From NCBI GenBank assembly GCA_024760905.1, contig CM045729.1:62866080-62930079 (forward strand): DNA of 64,000 bases. Reading direction: 5' to 3'. Shown piece after piece: positions 1 through 11,695 of this stretch (position 1 is its first letter; each line of letters starts with the position of its first letter). This DNA is from Plotosus lineatus. Its lineage: Eukaryota; Chordata; Actinopteri; Siluriformes; Plotosidae. The translations under genes were made by a program, and so were the position numbers. Below the pieces are notes generated by a model. It saw only the letters and a list, made by a program, of their open reading frames with translations, had not been told where the DNA came from and did not search any database.

Positions 1-321
1 CTGACCACTGCAATGTGCCACACTGATAGTTGTCAAGTTTAAGACACTGCAGTAATGTGGACTGCGTTATTTTTAAAGTGATGACCTCTTTACCATTGTG
101 ATGAACTCAATATCTTCCTCAAGTTTAATGTAAAATTTAAACACATTCAGACACATGTTTTTCTTGCTGTTGTTTAATGTACTGCTAGAACATATATCTG
201 ATTCATACTTACACACAAAATGCATTTTGGAATATTAAAAAAAACTATTCAGACACAATGCAGGTCCAATATTGGAAGACTTTTGAAGTGCTGTATTGGT
301 ATTACATTACTGAGACACCTA
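1..321. other. AT-rich unique sequence
   Basis: No gene, repeat or structured signal that I can support. Confidence 0.5.
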
Positions 322-545
322 TAGTAAGAAGAAATTGGGATAATTGAGCTGCACAATGTCATGGTGGTTATGCACATAAGGATTATTATTCTGATAAGTA
401 ATCTGTTCCAAATTGCCCCTAGCTGTGAGTATGAATGGCTTTGAGTGCATGTTGACCCTGTGATGGCTTGGTGAGCTGTTCATAATGCACACCGAATTCA
501 CCCAGAGATTGCTGAGATAAGCTCCAAATTCCTACAACCATCGAA
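322..545 (+). repeat. Old SINE-B fragment with a 75-bp block repeated at 41725
   Basis: Positions 322-396 match 41725-41799 with about two mismatches. From 412 on, text of the type ccctgtgatggcttggtgag is a degraded copy of the common fish tRNA-derived SINE (called SINE-B here). Confidence 0.55.
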
Positions 546-555
546 GTGATTAGTA

Positions 556-826
556 GTGGGCAGTGGTGGCCTGGTGATATAGGGTGATAGATCGCTGATC
601 CTAAGGTTGGGGGTTTGAGTCCCACTCTCCACAAGGTTGGTTGTCACTGCCCCCCCCCCCAGTGCAGCTAACTGGGTTATCAAAGGCTGGCCATGTCTCT
701 CACTGTCTATGGTGAGAGGTTCATGTAAACGAACCATTGCTGACTTTTGTAAAGAGAAGGCTGCGTAGCCGTCAATGTGTTTCTGTCCCTTGCTAAAGGG
801 GTGTGTCAAGAAGGGCATCCGACGTA
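556..826 (+). repeat. SINE-A copy (tRNA-like head, 3' truncated)
   Basis: Begins gggcagtggtggcctggtg (A-box-like) with gggtttgagtcccac (B-box-like) 60 bp on; ends at gcatccgacgtaaaaa, before the LINE-type tail. Confidence 0.8.
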
Positions 827-1587
827 AAAATATTATTTGTACTCATATTATTAGCTTGCATCAGGATGGTGATGATACACAGCTTTTTCAGCAAAGCATA
901 TGATTCTGATAAATTCCTACAGTCGTTCATAATTTTGCTATATAACCATTAAAAAAAAAAACAATCATGTGGAAACGAAAGACTTTTCAACTAACATTGT
1001 CCTTAGTAAACCTCATTCAACCTTTAATCTGATCTGTGATCATTGTTTATTTGTTTGTTTGCTTGTTTGAATATTAGTGGGATAACACAAAAACTACTGA
1101 ACCAATTCTCCCCAAACTTAGTCAAGGCAGAGGGTATAGGCCAGGCAAGAACCCATAACATCGAACAAATCTGGATAATAATCCAGGTACAGGAATGTAC
1201 TGTACTAAAGTCTTCTTAACAAACATTTATTAAATTTATTAATAAATTATGTTTCTTTTTAAGAGTCCATGAAAATTATTGATATGATTTTCATCAACCT
1301 TGGTGGACGGGTGGGGCTTGGTATTGAAAAGATCCAATTACATTTTGTACATAATCCGTGCATGAGATCATGCTGGGGGAAATAAATCCAGAAAAATCCC
1401 TTTCTTTAACAAGGAGCAAAATATTAATTTAATGTCCACTGGCCGAGTTATTTCATTCTAACCTGCCAAGTAATAATCCATTTCTGTCCCTCTGGTTTAT
1501 CCAAGTGACCCATTTTTTGTCATTACCAAATGTACAAATCTCATAATTTATTATTTTATAATTAGTTTGATCTAATCAGTGCAAAGT

Positions 1588-1590
<3 letters not shown>
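827..1590. other. AT-rich sequence without recognised features
   Basis: Contains short A and T runs only; no open frame with splice sites and no repeat I could pair within the window. Confidence 0.4.

Positions 1591-1656
<66 letters not shown>
1591..1656. repeat. (TA)n microsatellite
   Basis: About 33 TA units directly abutting a SINE-A head. Confidence 0.95.
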
Positions 1657-1659
<3 letters not shown>

Positions 1660-1955
1660 GCAGTGGTGGCCTAGTGGTATAGGGCACTGGATTGCTGATC
1701 CTAAGGTGGGGGTTATCTGGGTTATCAAAGGCCGGCCACGTTTCTCACTGTTTATGGTGACAAGTTCATGTAAAAGAACCATTGTTGACTTTCGACAAGA
1801 GTAGTTGCATAGCCGTCAGCTTGTTTCTGTCCCTTGTTAAGGGTTGTGCCAGGAAGGGCATCCGACGTAAAAACCTATGCCAAAATCAAATGTGCGAATC
1901 AGATGATTTGTTGTGGTGACCCCTGAAAAGGGGAAGAGCTGAAAGGAAAAGAAGA
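1657..1955 (+). repeat. SINE-A copy with internal deletion
   Basis: Has the head and the complete LINE-like tail (gatgatttgttgtggtgacc, then gaaaggaaaagaagaa), but the B-box region is missing between about 1712 and 1714. Confidence 0.8.
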
Positions 1956-1963
1956 ATATACAA

Positions 1964-2423
<460 letters not shown>

Positions 2424-2739
2424 AGAATCCGTGGATTCCAGTATTAATGTCAGTTGATTTTGAGTGTGTTTCATGACATAAGGATCTGACCAATTGCTAC
2501 TTATGCTGATTGATAAGAGGACACCCAGTTGTGTTTCTGTCTGGGGCGGTGTGTGAACCTGTGTGGATAATTAAACCTTTCCTGATTAGACTCTTCACTA
2601 AACATACAGACTTTAAATTTAGCTTGTGTCAAAATATTCAGACAGCAGTAACAGAGCAGGGAAATACTGGCTGCTCCGCTTGACTACAAATGACAGGGAC
2701 AAAATTAATCATGATATACAGAAAAAAAGGGGCATAGTA

Positions 2740-3433
2740 TTGAACATACATATTTTTATTGCCATTTTATCCAGAAATTAGATGCAACAGTCCTACAAAA
2801 ATCATATTCGTGTAGATAAACCAAATTCTTCATACATTCAAAAATTGTACAAAGAAGTCCATTTCTAATTCATGTATAGAATTTACGACTCTAATAATTC
2901 TATGTCACAGATGCAAGATGCACATTCAGAGCTCTTGATTAATGCACAGCTTATAAACAGAAGCAGAAATCAGGCGCTTGGCCTGATTTCGTCAATTCAA
3001 CAATTGACTCGTAAGTCACTGGACAGCACCATTCATGCCCATGTGTTTCATACACACAGGAGAGACTGAGACTTGTGAATATTAGGACTAGCAAAGGTTA
3101 TAATACTTGAAAACATACATGGTTTGGTACATAATGGCAAGAAACACAGATGCAGTACTTCACACAGTATATTACACTTGACTTGAGTATCTTAACTGTG
3201 GTGTTCTCATCAGCATGAGTGCAGACAGGAATGTCATGTGAAACAGAAGTCTGGAGACTGGAAGCACTGCAGAGCCTGCTGGGAAGTGAGGTGTATAGAC
3301 TGGCAAGGCTGATACTGGGTCATTAAATATGTATGGTGTATTCCGGCACTTCCTTAAAGATTTCTGTGAATTGTGTTTCTTTTCCTTTCAGTGAATTATT
3401 GTGCAGATGATTTAAGTGAATGGTTGATGTTCT
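2740..3433 (-). CDS. Candidate terminal exon and 3'UTR of the same unidentified gene
   Basis: On the - strand a good acceptor (gtgcttttgctag, AG at 3435-3434) is followed by an open frame of 36 codons to TAA at 3325-3323, ending FTEIFKEVPEYTIHI. About 565 bp of repeat-free sequence follows to AATAAA (2760-2755 on the - strand). This frame needs phase 0 entry, whereas the exon at 4085 leaves in phase 1. Either another exon lies between, or a different frame is used that stops after 12 codons. A fragment at about 3666-3571 also has AG/GT borders. The gene model is not resolved. Confidence 0.3.
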
Positions 3434-4084
3434 CTAGCAAAAGCACAACAAAGCATTGGAAAATTCTTTTTGTTTGTCAAAAATACTGCTGATACAATAA
3501 TTCTATATTCAGCATTTTAGAGCAAAGGAAGTTAAACATGTTTAATTTCTGGTGGGAAGAAATAATAATTTCACCTAAAAGATTATTAGATGACAAAGGA
3601 CAGCATCCAAAGATTTTGCATTTTGTTTTTAATTTAAAATTATCATTTTCCTGGTTTGTGAGCACCTGAGATGCATACTCAGACACAAAGGATTAGAAAC
3701 TGATGGTTCATGTATGGACAGACAGAGTAGAATAAAAGCCAAAAATCAATTATCTGTAATATGGGGTTTCATTCTACTCTCAATTTTTTTTTTTTTTTTT
3801 TTTCATTTTTGCTTGACTAAAAATCTAAAAATGACCAAGACATGAATAATTCTGCTTTCTCCTGCTTTTTAACATCCAACCAGCTCATGATCATTTGAGA
3901 AAATTCCTAAAATATCAGCAGACTGGAACAGAACCTTCATAAAGCTTAAAAGTAAACAGACAAACAAACAAGCAAACAAATATCCTGTGTGTCCAAAATA
4001 AATATAAATGCTTTTATTTTGCTTTATTATAAAGGATAATGTTGGTGGATTTGAATCCTGGGATGTGCAGAGTGCATTTCTTAC

Positions 4085-4223
4085 CTTTCGGCCGTGGAAG
4101 TGGTTGTTTGGGAATAAAACACTCTTCTCCGAAGCTGCTGTCACTGGCGCTCACGTTCAGACTCCCGTTCAGAGACGTGCTGTTTAAACACTTTAAAAAC
4201 TCCTCCAGGTCTTCCACATCCAT
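4085..4223 (-). CDS. Unidentified first coding exon on the - strand (46 residues)
   Basis: ATG at 4223 in a fair context (ggcATGG) opens 46 codons, MDVEDLEEFLKCLNSTSLNG then NVSASDSSFGEECFIPKQPL and PRPK, followed by a strong donor AAAG|gtaaga (phase 1). Base composition is richer in CpG than the surroundings, and the exon is free of repeats. The N-terminus is acidic and helical, the rest Ser-rich and probably disordered. Upstream, tttttttatag ending at 4274 (reading -) could be an acceptor, or the exon may continue as 5'UTR. I do not recognise the protein. Confidence 0.5.
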
Positions 4224-4339
4224 GCCAATCTGGTTTTTTCTTTCTTTCTTTTTTCTTGGTTTTGGAGATGTTTTCTATAAAAAAATTGTGTTATTTAAAA
4301 TAATTTAAAAAATGCATATTGTAATGCATGCGCATGATG

Positions 4340-4610
4340 ATAGAATATTAATCTTTGGCTGCACGTTTTTAAGTCAGTGGCTTCATGCAGTTGGTCTGAC
4401 GTGTGGTGCTGAAGGAGCTTCTGCACACAGTCAGTGTGGATGTGGCTCAAAAACCCAGTGCGGCATCAGCACGCGCGCGACTGGTTTAAACAAGGCAGAT
4501 GAGTGACTGATCGAGACCACGTGACTACACTGAGCGAAACGACGCGAAATCACTGGGCTGGTTTGCATCCAGCAATGTGATTGGATGAAAACATTTTGTG
4601 TCGAGTACAA
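4340..4610 (-). promoter_or_regulatory. Possible promoter of the unidentified - strand gene
   Basis: A local CpG-rich stretch (cagcacgcgcgcgactgg near 4467), an E-box CACGTG near 4519 and a CCAAT box (ATTGG on the + strand near 4581) lie upstream of the first coding exon. No TATA box is clear. Confidence 0.3.
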
Positions 4611-4666
4611 AAAACTTCACAGAGAAACATTAAGGAACCATTTATGATTGATAAAGACATGCCATT

Positions 4667-4668
<2 letters not shown>

Positions 4669-4697
<29 letters not shown>
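4669..4697. repeat. (CA)n microsatellite
   Basis: About 14 CA units. Confidence 0.9.
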
Positions 4698-4698
<1 letters not shown>

Positions 4699-4939
4699 CA
4701 GAATAATGAATTCCATTTCACAGAGCCAGACCTCAAGGATCTAAACCTGAATAAATATATATAGGTAATCCTTAAGTTATGAGGAGTATTTTCATTCCTG
4801 TCATCATATATAGATGGAAGTGACCCCAAAATCCCCATACAACAATAGTATGAACAAATAAAAATGACCACACAGTGACACACACTAAATTTAAAGGCAT
4901 TAAACACAAATTCCATACACACATCTCTCGTACATCTGG

Positions 4940-5865
4940 ACAGAAGCAAAGTCCTACATGAGGATGCTGCTCCTAGACTTCAGCTCCGCTTTTAATACAG
5001 TCCAACATGCTTCAGAAGTTGGCCAACCTGAGCCTATGGAGCTCACTGTGCACCCGGATACTGGACTTTCTCAGCAGCAGGCCTCAGAACATCAGGAAAG
5101 GAGAACACATTCCCTCCACTCTCATCCTGACTACCAAAACACCACAGGCGTGTGTTCTTAGCTCTTCTTCTTCACACACAAATGTTCCACCACTCACACT
5201 AGCAACACCATTATCAAATTCGCCAATGACACCACTATCATGGGTTTGATTACCAAAAATGAGTCAGCCTACAATAAGGTCCTACATCTGCAGAGATGAC
5301 AATAATAACCTGGAACTAAGCACATCCAAAACCAAGAAAAGGAGATCAAAACAATCCATCCTCTACATTGATGGACAGAAGGTTGAGGGTTTCTTGGAGT
5401 CCACATCTCTGCTGACTTCACCTGGACCACAAACATCTCCCACCAGGTGGGTAAAGCACACCAAAGGAAGCTCTGACAAGCCCGTTTACCCCAACTCCTA
5501 CTGATGAACTTTTTCCGTGAGAACCTCCTGACCTACTGCTGTACAGTGTGGTTCAGTAGCTGTACTGCAGAAGACAGGAAGGCCTTGCAGCGGGTGGTGA
5601 GGACCACAGCGCAGGTAATTGGCACTACACTACCCTCCCTCAGTGACATTTACACTGACAGAATTCAAAGGAGACCCAGTGGAATTATCAGGGACCCCAC
5701 ACACCCTAAACACCCCCATTTTTACCCTCTCCCCTCCGGAAAAAGGTACAGGGCACAAAAAACAAACAGACTCAAGAAAAGTTTTTACTCACAAGCTTTA
5801 ACCCCACCACCATCACACACTCTGAATAAACATCATCTTCCTGGATAGTGCAATACTCATGTTTA
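4940..5865 (+). mobile_element. CR1/Rex1-like LINE fragment (reverse transcriptase C-terminal half)
   Basis: Broken frames encode LLLDFSSAFNTVQ (RT motif A), then TYCCTVWFSSCTAEDRKALQ, RVVRTTAQVIGTTLPSLSDI and the terminal PHFYPLPSGKRYR typical of CR1/Rex1-type LINEs. It is 5'-truncated and has several frameshifts. Clade placement is from memory of the motif style. Confidence 0.75.
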
Positions 5866-6001
5866 GAGAAGATCTCAAATATTATAACATTTTAGCACCA
5901 TGCACCTTATAATTAAAAACTCTTATCCAGTGTATACCATTCACCCTCCTATGTATCTGTGAGTAGGTGTGCATGTGTGAATATATGTACACACTGCGGT
6001 G

Positions 6002-6288
6002 CATGTAAGATTTTTCGGAGACAAAGTCAGAGAGGCTAGATTGAGATGGTTTGGACATGTACAGAGGAGGGATAGTGAGTATATTGGTAGTAGGATGCTG
6101 AGGTTGGAACTACCAGGCAGAAGGCCTAGAGGAAGACCAAAGAAAAGATTTATGGATGTGGTGAAGGAGGACATGAGGGTAGTTGGTGTAAGAGTAGAAG
6201 ATGCAGAGGATAGGGTGAGATGGAGGCAGATGATTTGCTGTGGCAACCCCTGAAGGGAGCAGCCGAAAGGAAAAGAAGAAGAAAGATT
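6002..6288 (+). mobile_element. RTE-like LINE, 5'-truncated 3' end
   Basis: Encodes the C-terminus [20 protein letters not shown] through [16 protein letters not shown] and ends at gcaacccctgaagggagc with a (GAA)n-type tail. It is the same family as the full-length copies at 8369, 20212, 35893 and 55945. Confidence 0.9.
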
Positions 6289-6289
6289 T

Positions 6290-6700
6290 ACATGCTGCAG
6301 CCTCTCTTGTAAAGCGGAACTTGTACCGGTCTGCCGTGGTGAAGAGGAAGTTGAGCCGCAAAGCAAAGCTCTCAATTTACCAATTAATCTACATTAAAAC
6401 TCTCACCTGTGGTCAACATATTTGGGTAGTGATTGAAAGAACAAGATCACGGAAACAAGTGGCTGAAATGAGCTTCCTTTGCCGGGTGGCGGGGCTCTGC
6501 ATTAAAGATAGGGTGAGACACTCAGCCATCCGTGGGGAGCTCGGAGTAGAACCTCTGCTCCTCTGTGTTGAGAGGAACCAGTTGAGGTGGTTCAGGCATC
6601 TGGTTAGAATGCTTCCCGAATGCTTCCCTGGTGTCGTGTTTCGGGGATGTCCAACCGAGAAGAGACCCTGAGGTCTGCCTAGAGCACATTAGAGGGATTA
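6290..6700 (+). mobile_element. 3' fragment of a second LINE family
   Basis: Encodes CRVAGLCIKDRVRHSAIRGE and RNQLRWFRHLVRM, the C-terminal style of another fish LINE that also appears on the - strand at 48670-49790. It follows the RTE tail at 6288 directly. Confidence 0.65.
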
Positions 6701-7488
6701 TCCTGATGTATGACCATGTACAGTAATTGTGAGTTGGATTGTTAAATATTCTGTCTCTTCTGTAAAGTGATAGACTGCAGTGAACTGATTTACAGGTCAC
6801 CCATCAAACTGAAGTGATATGGAATGGCATGGAATGCCTGTAGATTGCTTTTAAGGTTTCACATCTTAAACACAAAATTGTAATCCTAAAGCAACGAAAA
6901 CACAATACTGCACCATCAGCACAACACCAGCACACCACATTACCTCGTCCTAAGTGTAAATAGTTTATTAAAAACTGCGCATTTTCTCTGCCATCTAATG
7001 TTCAGTTTTAATAAGCATTTCTATTAGGAAAAATGTGTTGATATCAACTGTGCATCTTTTAATGATGTCCTTTGCAGACATTTTCTCTGACAGCCTAATA
7101 CAAATGTGCTCAGCATAACAGTCAGTGACATAATGAAAAATCAGCCAAACAAGGCCTCATAGCTATGATTCCTTGTATGCGTTACAACTGCGGTTCGAGC
7201 TTGGGGAGAGGGATTGGCACCAGGATCAGGGTTTCTAAACATGTCACAGTGACATTAAAGAGCCATTAAAACAATGGGGTGTGGGAATAATGTTTCCTGT
7301 GTAATAAAATGATAATAATGGCACACAGCCTGGAACAGAACAAAGCGAGTGAGCAGCAAATTTCACAGTTTTTATGATCCAGGCTCCCTGTGATCAAGTG
7401 GAGGCTTAGTAGTGAAGGTTCAGAGGTAATGATTAAAGGGTTGTAAATTTAAATCCCAGGTACATATAAGGGAAAAAAAATAACTGAT
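6701..7488. other. No recognised features
   Basis: AT-rich and non-repetitive within the window; no supported exon. Confidence 0.4.
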
Positions 7489-7505
7489 ACAGATGCTTAG
7501 ATCTA

Positions 7506-7638
7506 CGATTCATGGATGTGGTGAAGGAGGACATGAAGGTAGTTGGTGTAAGAGAAGAAGATGCAGAGCACAGGGTGAGATTGAGGCAGATGATTCACTG
7601 TGGCGACCCCTGAAGGGAAAAGCCGGAAGGAGAAGAAG
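7506..7638 (+). mobile_element. RTE-like LINE, short 3' end with target duplication
   Basis: Only the last 130 bp of the LINE. It is flanked by acagatgcttagatcta (7489-7505) and acagatacttagatcta (7639-7655), a 17-bp duplication with one difference. Confidence 0.9.
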
Positions 7639-7659
7639 ACAGATACTTAGATCTATGTT

Positions 7660-8268
7660 TGAGGTCAGAAGGTCGCAAGGAGACCAACGTCATCAGAGGG
7701 TCAGAATGGGACATTGCTGCGACGTTCGCCAACGTCGCCGGAAAGTCAGAATGGGACAAAAGGTCAGGGTGAGATGTTCTGGCGACATTCGCCAACGTCG
7801 CCGAAAGGTCATGGTGTGGCGTTCTGTCGACGTCCGTCAACGTCGCCGTAAGGTCAGTATGGGACATTTCCGCGACGTTCGCCAATGTTGCTGGAAGGTC
7901 AGTATGGGACGTTCTGGCGACGTTCGCCAACGTCGCCGGAAGGTCAGTGTGGGACATTGTGGCGACATTCGCCAACGTCGCCAGAAGGTCAGTATGGGAC
8001 GTTCTGGCTATGTTCGCCAACGTTCGAAGGGCAGTGTGGGGCGTTGTCGTGACGTTCGCCAACGTCGCCAAAAGGTCAGAAGGGGACATTGCTGCGACGT
8101 TCACCAACGTCGCCGGAAGGTCATGGGGAGACATTCTGGCGACATTCGCCAACATCGTCGGTGGGTCAGTATGGGACGTTCTGGCGACGTTCGCCAACGT
8201 CGCCTGAAGGTCAGTGTGGGACATTGCCGCGACGTTCGCCAAAGTCACCAGAAGGTCAGAATGGGACA
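7660..8268. repeat. CpG-rich minisatellite, about 12-13 units of about 45 bp
   Basis: The unit is roughly ggtcagtatgggacgttctg followed by gcgacgttcgccaacgtcgc and cggaa. Each good unit contains GGCGACGTT, CGCC, AACGTCGCC, a perfect 9-bp hairpin with a 4-base loop. Unit length divisible by three keeps frames open on both strands (a 284-codon + frame and a 234-codon - frame), but these show no coding features. Confidence 0.95.
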
Positions 8269-8368
8269 TGTAAAATGTATCAGTTGCAACACATTTCATA
8301 TCCTCTCAATAAACATAAGTGAAGCCAAGGTAATGTTAGAAATCTGAACGCATCTGGCTGTGAAGTGT

Positions 8369-11300
8369 CTTCTTCTTTTCCTTTCAGCTTTTCTCTTCAG
8401 GGGTCGCCACAGCGAATCATCTGTCTCCATCTCACCCTATCCTTTGCATTTTCTTCTCTTATACCAGCTACCTTCATGTCCTGCTTCACTACATCCATGA
8501 ATCGTCTCTAGGGTCTTCCTCTAGGCCTTCTGCCTGGTAGTTCCAACCTCAGCATCCTACTGCCAATATACTCACTATCCCTCCTCTGTACATGTCCAAA
8601 CCATCTCAATCTAGCCTCTCTGACTTTGTCTCCAAAATGTCTTACATGTGCTGTCCCTCTGATGTGCTCATTCCTGATCCTATCCATCCTCGTTACTCCC
8701 AAAGAGAACCTCAACATTTTCAACCCTGCTACCTCCAGCTCTGCCTCCTGTCTTTTCCTCAGGGACACTATTTCTAAACCATACAACATTGCTGGCCTCA
8801 CCACCATCTTGTACACTTTTCCTTTCATTCTTGCTGATACCCTCCTATCACACATCACTCCGGACACTTTTCTCCAAATATTCCAACCTGCCTGCACACG
8901 CTTCTTCACCTCTTTTCCACACTCTCCATTGCTCTGGATTGTTGACCCTAAGTACTTAAAATCCTACACCTTCCTTATCTCTTCTCCCTGTAACCTCACC
9001 ATTCCTCCTGGGTCTTTCTCATTCACACACATGTATTCTGCTTTACTGAGGCTAACCTTCATTCCCTTCCTTTCCAGGGCATACCTACATCTCTCTAGAG
9101 TTTCCTGCACTTGTTCTCTGCTCTCACTACAGATCACAATGTCATCTGCAAACATCGTAGTCCATGGAGATTCTTGTCTAACCTCATCAGCCTGTCCATC
9201 ACCAGAGCAAACAAGAAGGGGCTCAGAGCTGACCCTTGATGCACTCCCACCTCCACCTTGAACTCTTCTGTCACATTGACAGCACACCTCACCACTGTCT
9301 TACAGCTCTTATACATGTCCTGCACCACTCTAACATACTTCTCTGCCACTCCAGACGTCCTCATACAATACCACAGTTCCTCTCTCGGCACCCTGTCATA
9401 TGCTTTCTCCAGATCCACAAAGGCACAATGCAGCTCTGTCTGACCTTCTCTGTACTTCTCTATTAACATCCTCAAGGCAAACGCTGCATCTGTGGTGCTC
9501 TTTCTTGGCATGAAACCAAACTGTTGTTCACAAATGCTGACCTCTGCCCTTAGTCTAGCTTCCACTATTCTTTCCCATAACTTCATCGTATGGCTCATCA
9601 ACTTTATCCCTCTGTAGTTGCCACAACTCTGCATGTCTCCCTTGTTCTTAAAAATGGGCACCATCACACTTCTACTCCATTCCTCTGGCATCCTCTCACT
9701 CTCTTAAGACCTTGTTGAATGTTCTTGTCAGGAAATCTACTGCTACCTCTCCTAGTCACGTCCATACTTCCACCGGTATGTCATCAGGGCCAACTGCCTT
9801 TCCATTCTTCATCCTCTTCAACGCCCTCCTCACTTCACCCTTACTAATCTTTGCTACTTCCTTGTCCTCAACGGTCACCTCTTCTACTCTTTTTTATCTC
9901 TCATTTTCCTTATTCCACCAGCTCTTCAAAGTACTCTTTCCATCTTCCCAGCACACTTCTGTCATCAGTCAATACATTTCCCTCTCTGTCCTCAATCACT
10001 CTAACTTGCTGCACGTCCTTCCCATCTCTATTTCTCTGCTGTGCCAACCTGTATAAATCATTTTCTCCCTCTTTACTTTACAACCGAGCATACAAGTCAT
10101 CATACACTCTCTGTTTGGCCCTTGACACCGCTGTGTCTCCCTGTACTCCTGTTTACTCTCTTCGGTCCTCTCAATGTCCCACTTCTTCTTAGCTAACCTC
10201 TTCCTTTGTACACATTCCTGCACTTCCTCATTCCACCACCAAGTCTCCTTATCTACTCTCCTTTCAGATGACACACCAAGTACTCTCTTACCTGTCTCCC
10301 TGATCACATTTGCTGTAGTTGTCCAGTCATCTGGAAGCACTTCCTGGCCACCCAAAGCCTGTTTCAACTCCTCCTTGAAGACATCATGACACTCTTCCTT
10401 TTTCAGCTTCCACCACTTTGTCTCCTGCTCTGCCTTTGCCTTCTTTATCCTCCTCACCATCAGCTTCATCCTGCACACCACCATCCTATGCTGTTTGGCA
10501 ACACTCTCACCCGCTACTACTTTTCAGTCACTGACTTCCTTCAAATTCCATCGTCTGCACAAGAAGTAGTCTACTTGTGTGCTCCTACCTCCGTTTTTAT
10601 AAGTCACCCCATGCTCCTGGCTCTTCTGGAAGAAAGTATTTACCACAGCCATTTCCATCCTTTTTGCAAAATCTACCAACATCTGTCCTTCTGTGTTCCT
10701 GTCCTGGATACCAAACCTGCCCATCACTTCCTCATCCCCTCTGTTTCCTGCACCAATGACCACTCTTTCACCTCTGGGGGTACTCTGCATCACTTCATCT
10801 AACTCACTCCAGAATCTCTCCTTCTCTTCTTGCTCACATCCTGCCTGTGGGGCATAAGCACTCACAAAATTGAATATCACGCCTTCGATTTCGACCTTGA
10901 GACTCATCGCTCTGTCTGACACTCTTTTCACTTCTAGAACATTCCTTCAAGATGACTCCAACTCCATTTCTCTTCCCATCCACACCATAAAAAAAAACAG
11001 TTAAACTCTGCTCCTAAGCTTGTAGCCTTGCTACCTTTTGACCTGGTCTCCTGAACACACAGTATGTCCACCTTCCTCCTCTGCATCGGGTCAGCCAGCT
11101 CTGTACCTTTTCCTGCCATAGTTCCAACATTCAAAGTCCCTACTTTCAGTCCTCGACTCATGCCTTTCCTCTTCTCTCTCTGCCTACGGACACACCTCCC
11201 ACCTCTCCTTCTTAGTAGTCCAATTTCAAACAGTAGTCCAATTTCCACCAGCACCCTGTTGGTTGACAGCACTGATGGCGGTCGTTTTTAACCAGGGCCT

Positions 11301-11477
11301 CGACCGATCCGCTATGACATTCTTTGTCGTGACTCACATATTTTATTTGCCATTTGTTTTACGCTGGATGCCCTTCCTGATGCAACCCTCTGCATTTATC
11401 TGGGCTTGGGACCGGCGTGAGGGAGAGACACTGGTTTGTAAACACCCCCCCCCCCCCCCCCCCCCCACGGTTGCATT
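8369..11477 (-). mobile_element. RTE-like LINE, near full length, degenerate
   Basis: Flanked by a 17-bp target duplication, atctggctgtgaagtgt, at 8352-8368 and 11478-11494. On the - strand it encodes an N-terminal endonuclease ([24 protein letters not shown]) and a reverse transcriptase ([25 protein letters not shown]). Frames are broken near 8910, 9130, 9700 and 10500. The 5' end carries a run of 22 C on the + strand (11445-11466); the 3' end is the gaagaagac-type tail. Confidence 0.95.
9134..9691 (-). pseudogene. RTE LINE reverse transcriptase fragment (open 185 codons)
   Basis: Encodes [20 protein letters not shown], the [18 protein letters not shown] block, motif [13 protein letters not shown] and motif [17 protein letters not shown]. 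It is the longest open piece of this copy's RT and is cut before the FADD catalytic box by a frameshift. Confidence 0.85.
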
Positions 11478-11643
11478 ATCTGGCTGTGAAGTGTATAGCT
11501 TTATATTTTACCTTGTGATCTTGCCTCAGATTTCGGTTAAATCAGCTTTTCTCAGAGGAAATATTGTTGGCCAAGATGAAGAAATCTTCATTTGCTGTGG
11601 CGAGCCGAAAGGTGATCTCTTTGTCCGTGATAAAGCTGATAAA

Positions 11644-11653
11644 TTTGTTTTGA

Positions 11654-11690
<37 letters not shown>
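11644..11690. repeat. (ATT)n microsatellite, apparent SINE-A target
   Basis: About 14 ATT units precede the SINE-A at 11692, and ATT units resume after its tail at about 12029, so the SINE appears to have inserted into the microsatellite. Confidence 0.8.

Positions 11691-11691
<1 letters not shown>

Positions 11692-11695
<4 letters not shown>

Noticed and set aside
7660..8268. Regular repeat spacing that could suggest a CRISPR array
   Set aside because: Repeats are contiguous with no unique spacers, units vary, and the surroundings are vertebrate.
7493..8347. 284-codon + frame and 234-codon - frame over the minisatellite
   Set aside because: Both strands are open because the unit is a multiple of three and GC-rich. 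There is no promoter, start context or domain, and the first codons lie in a LINE tail.
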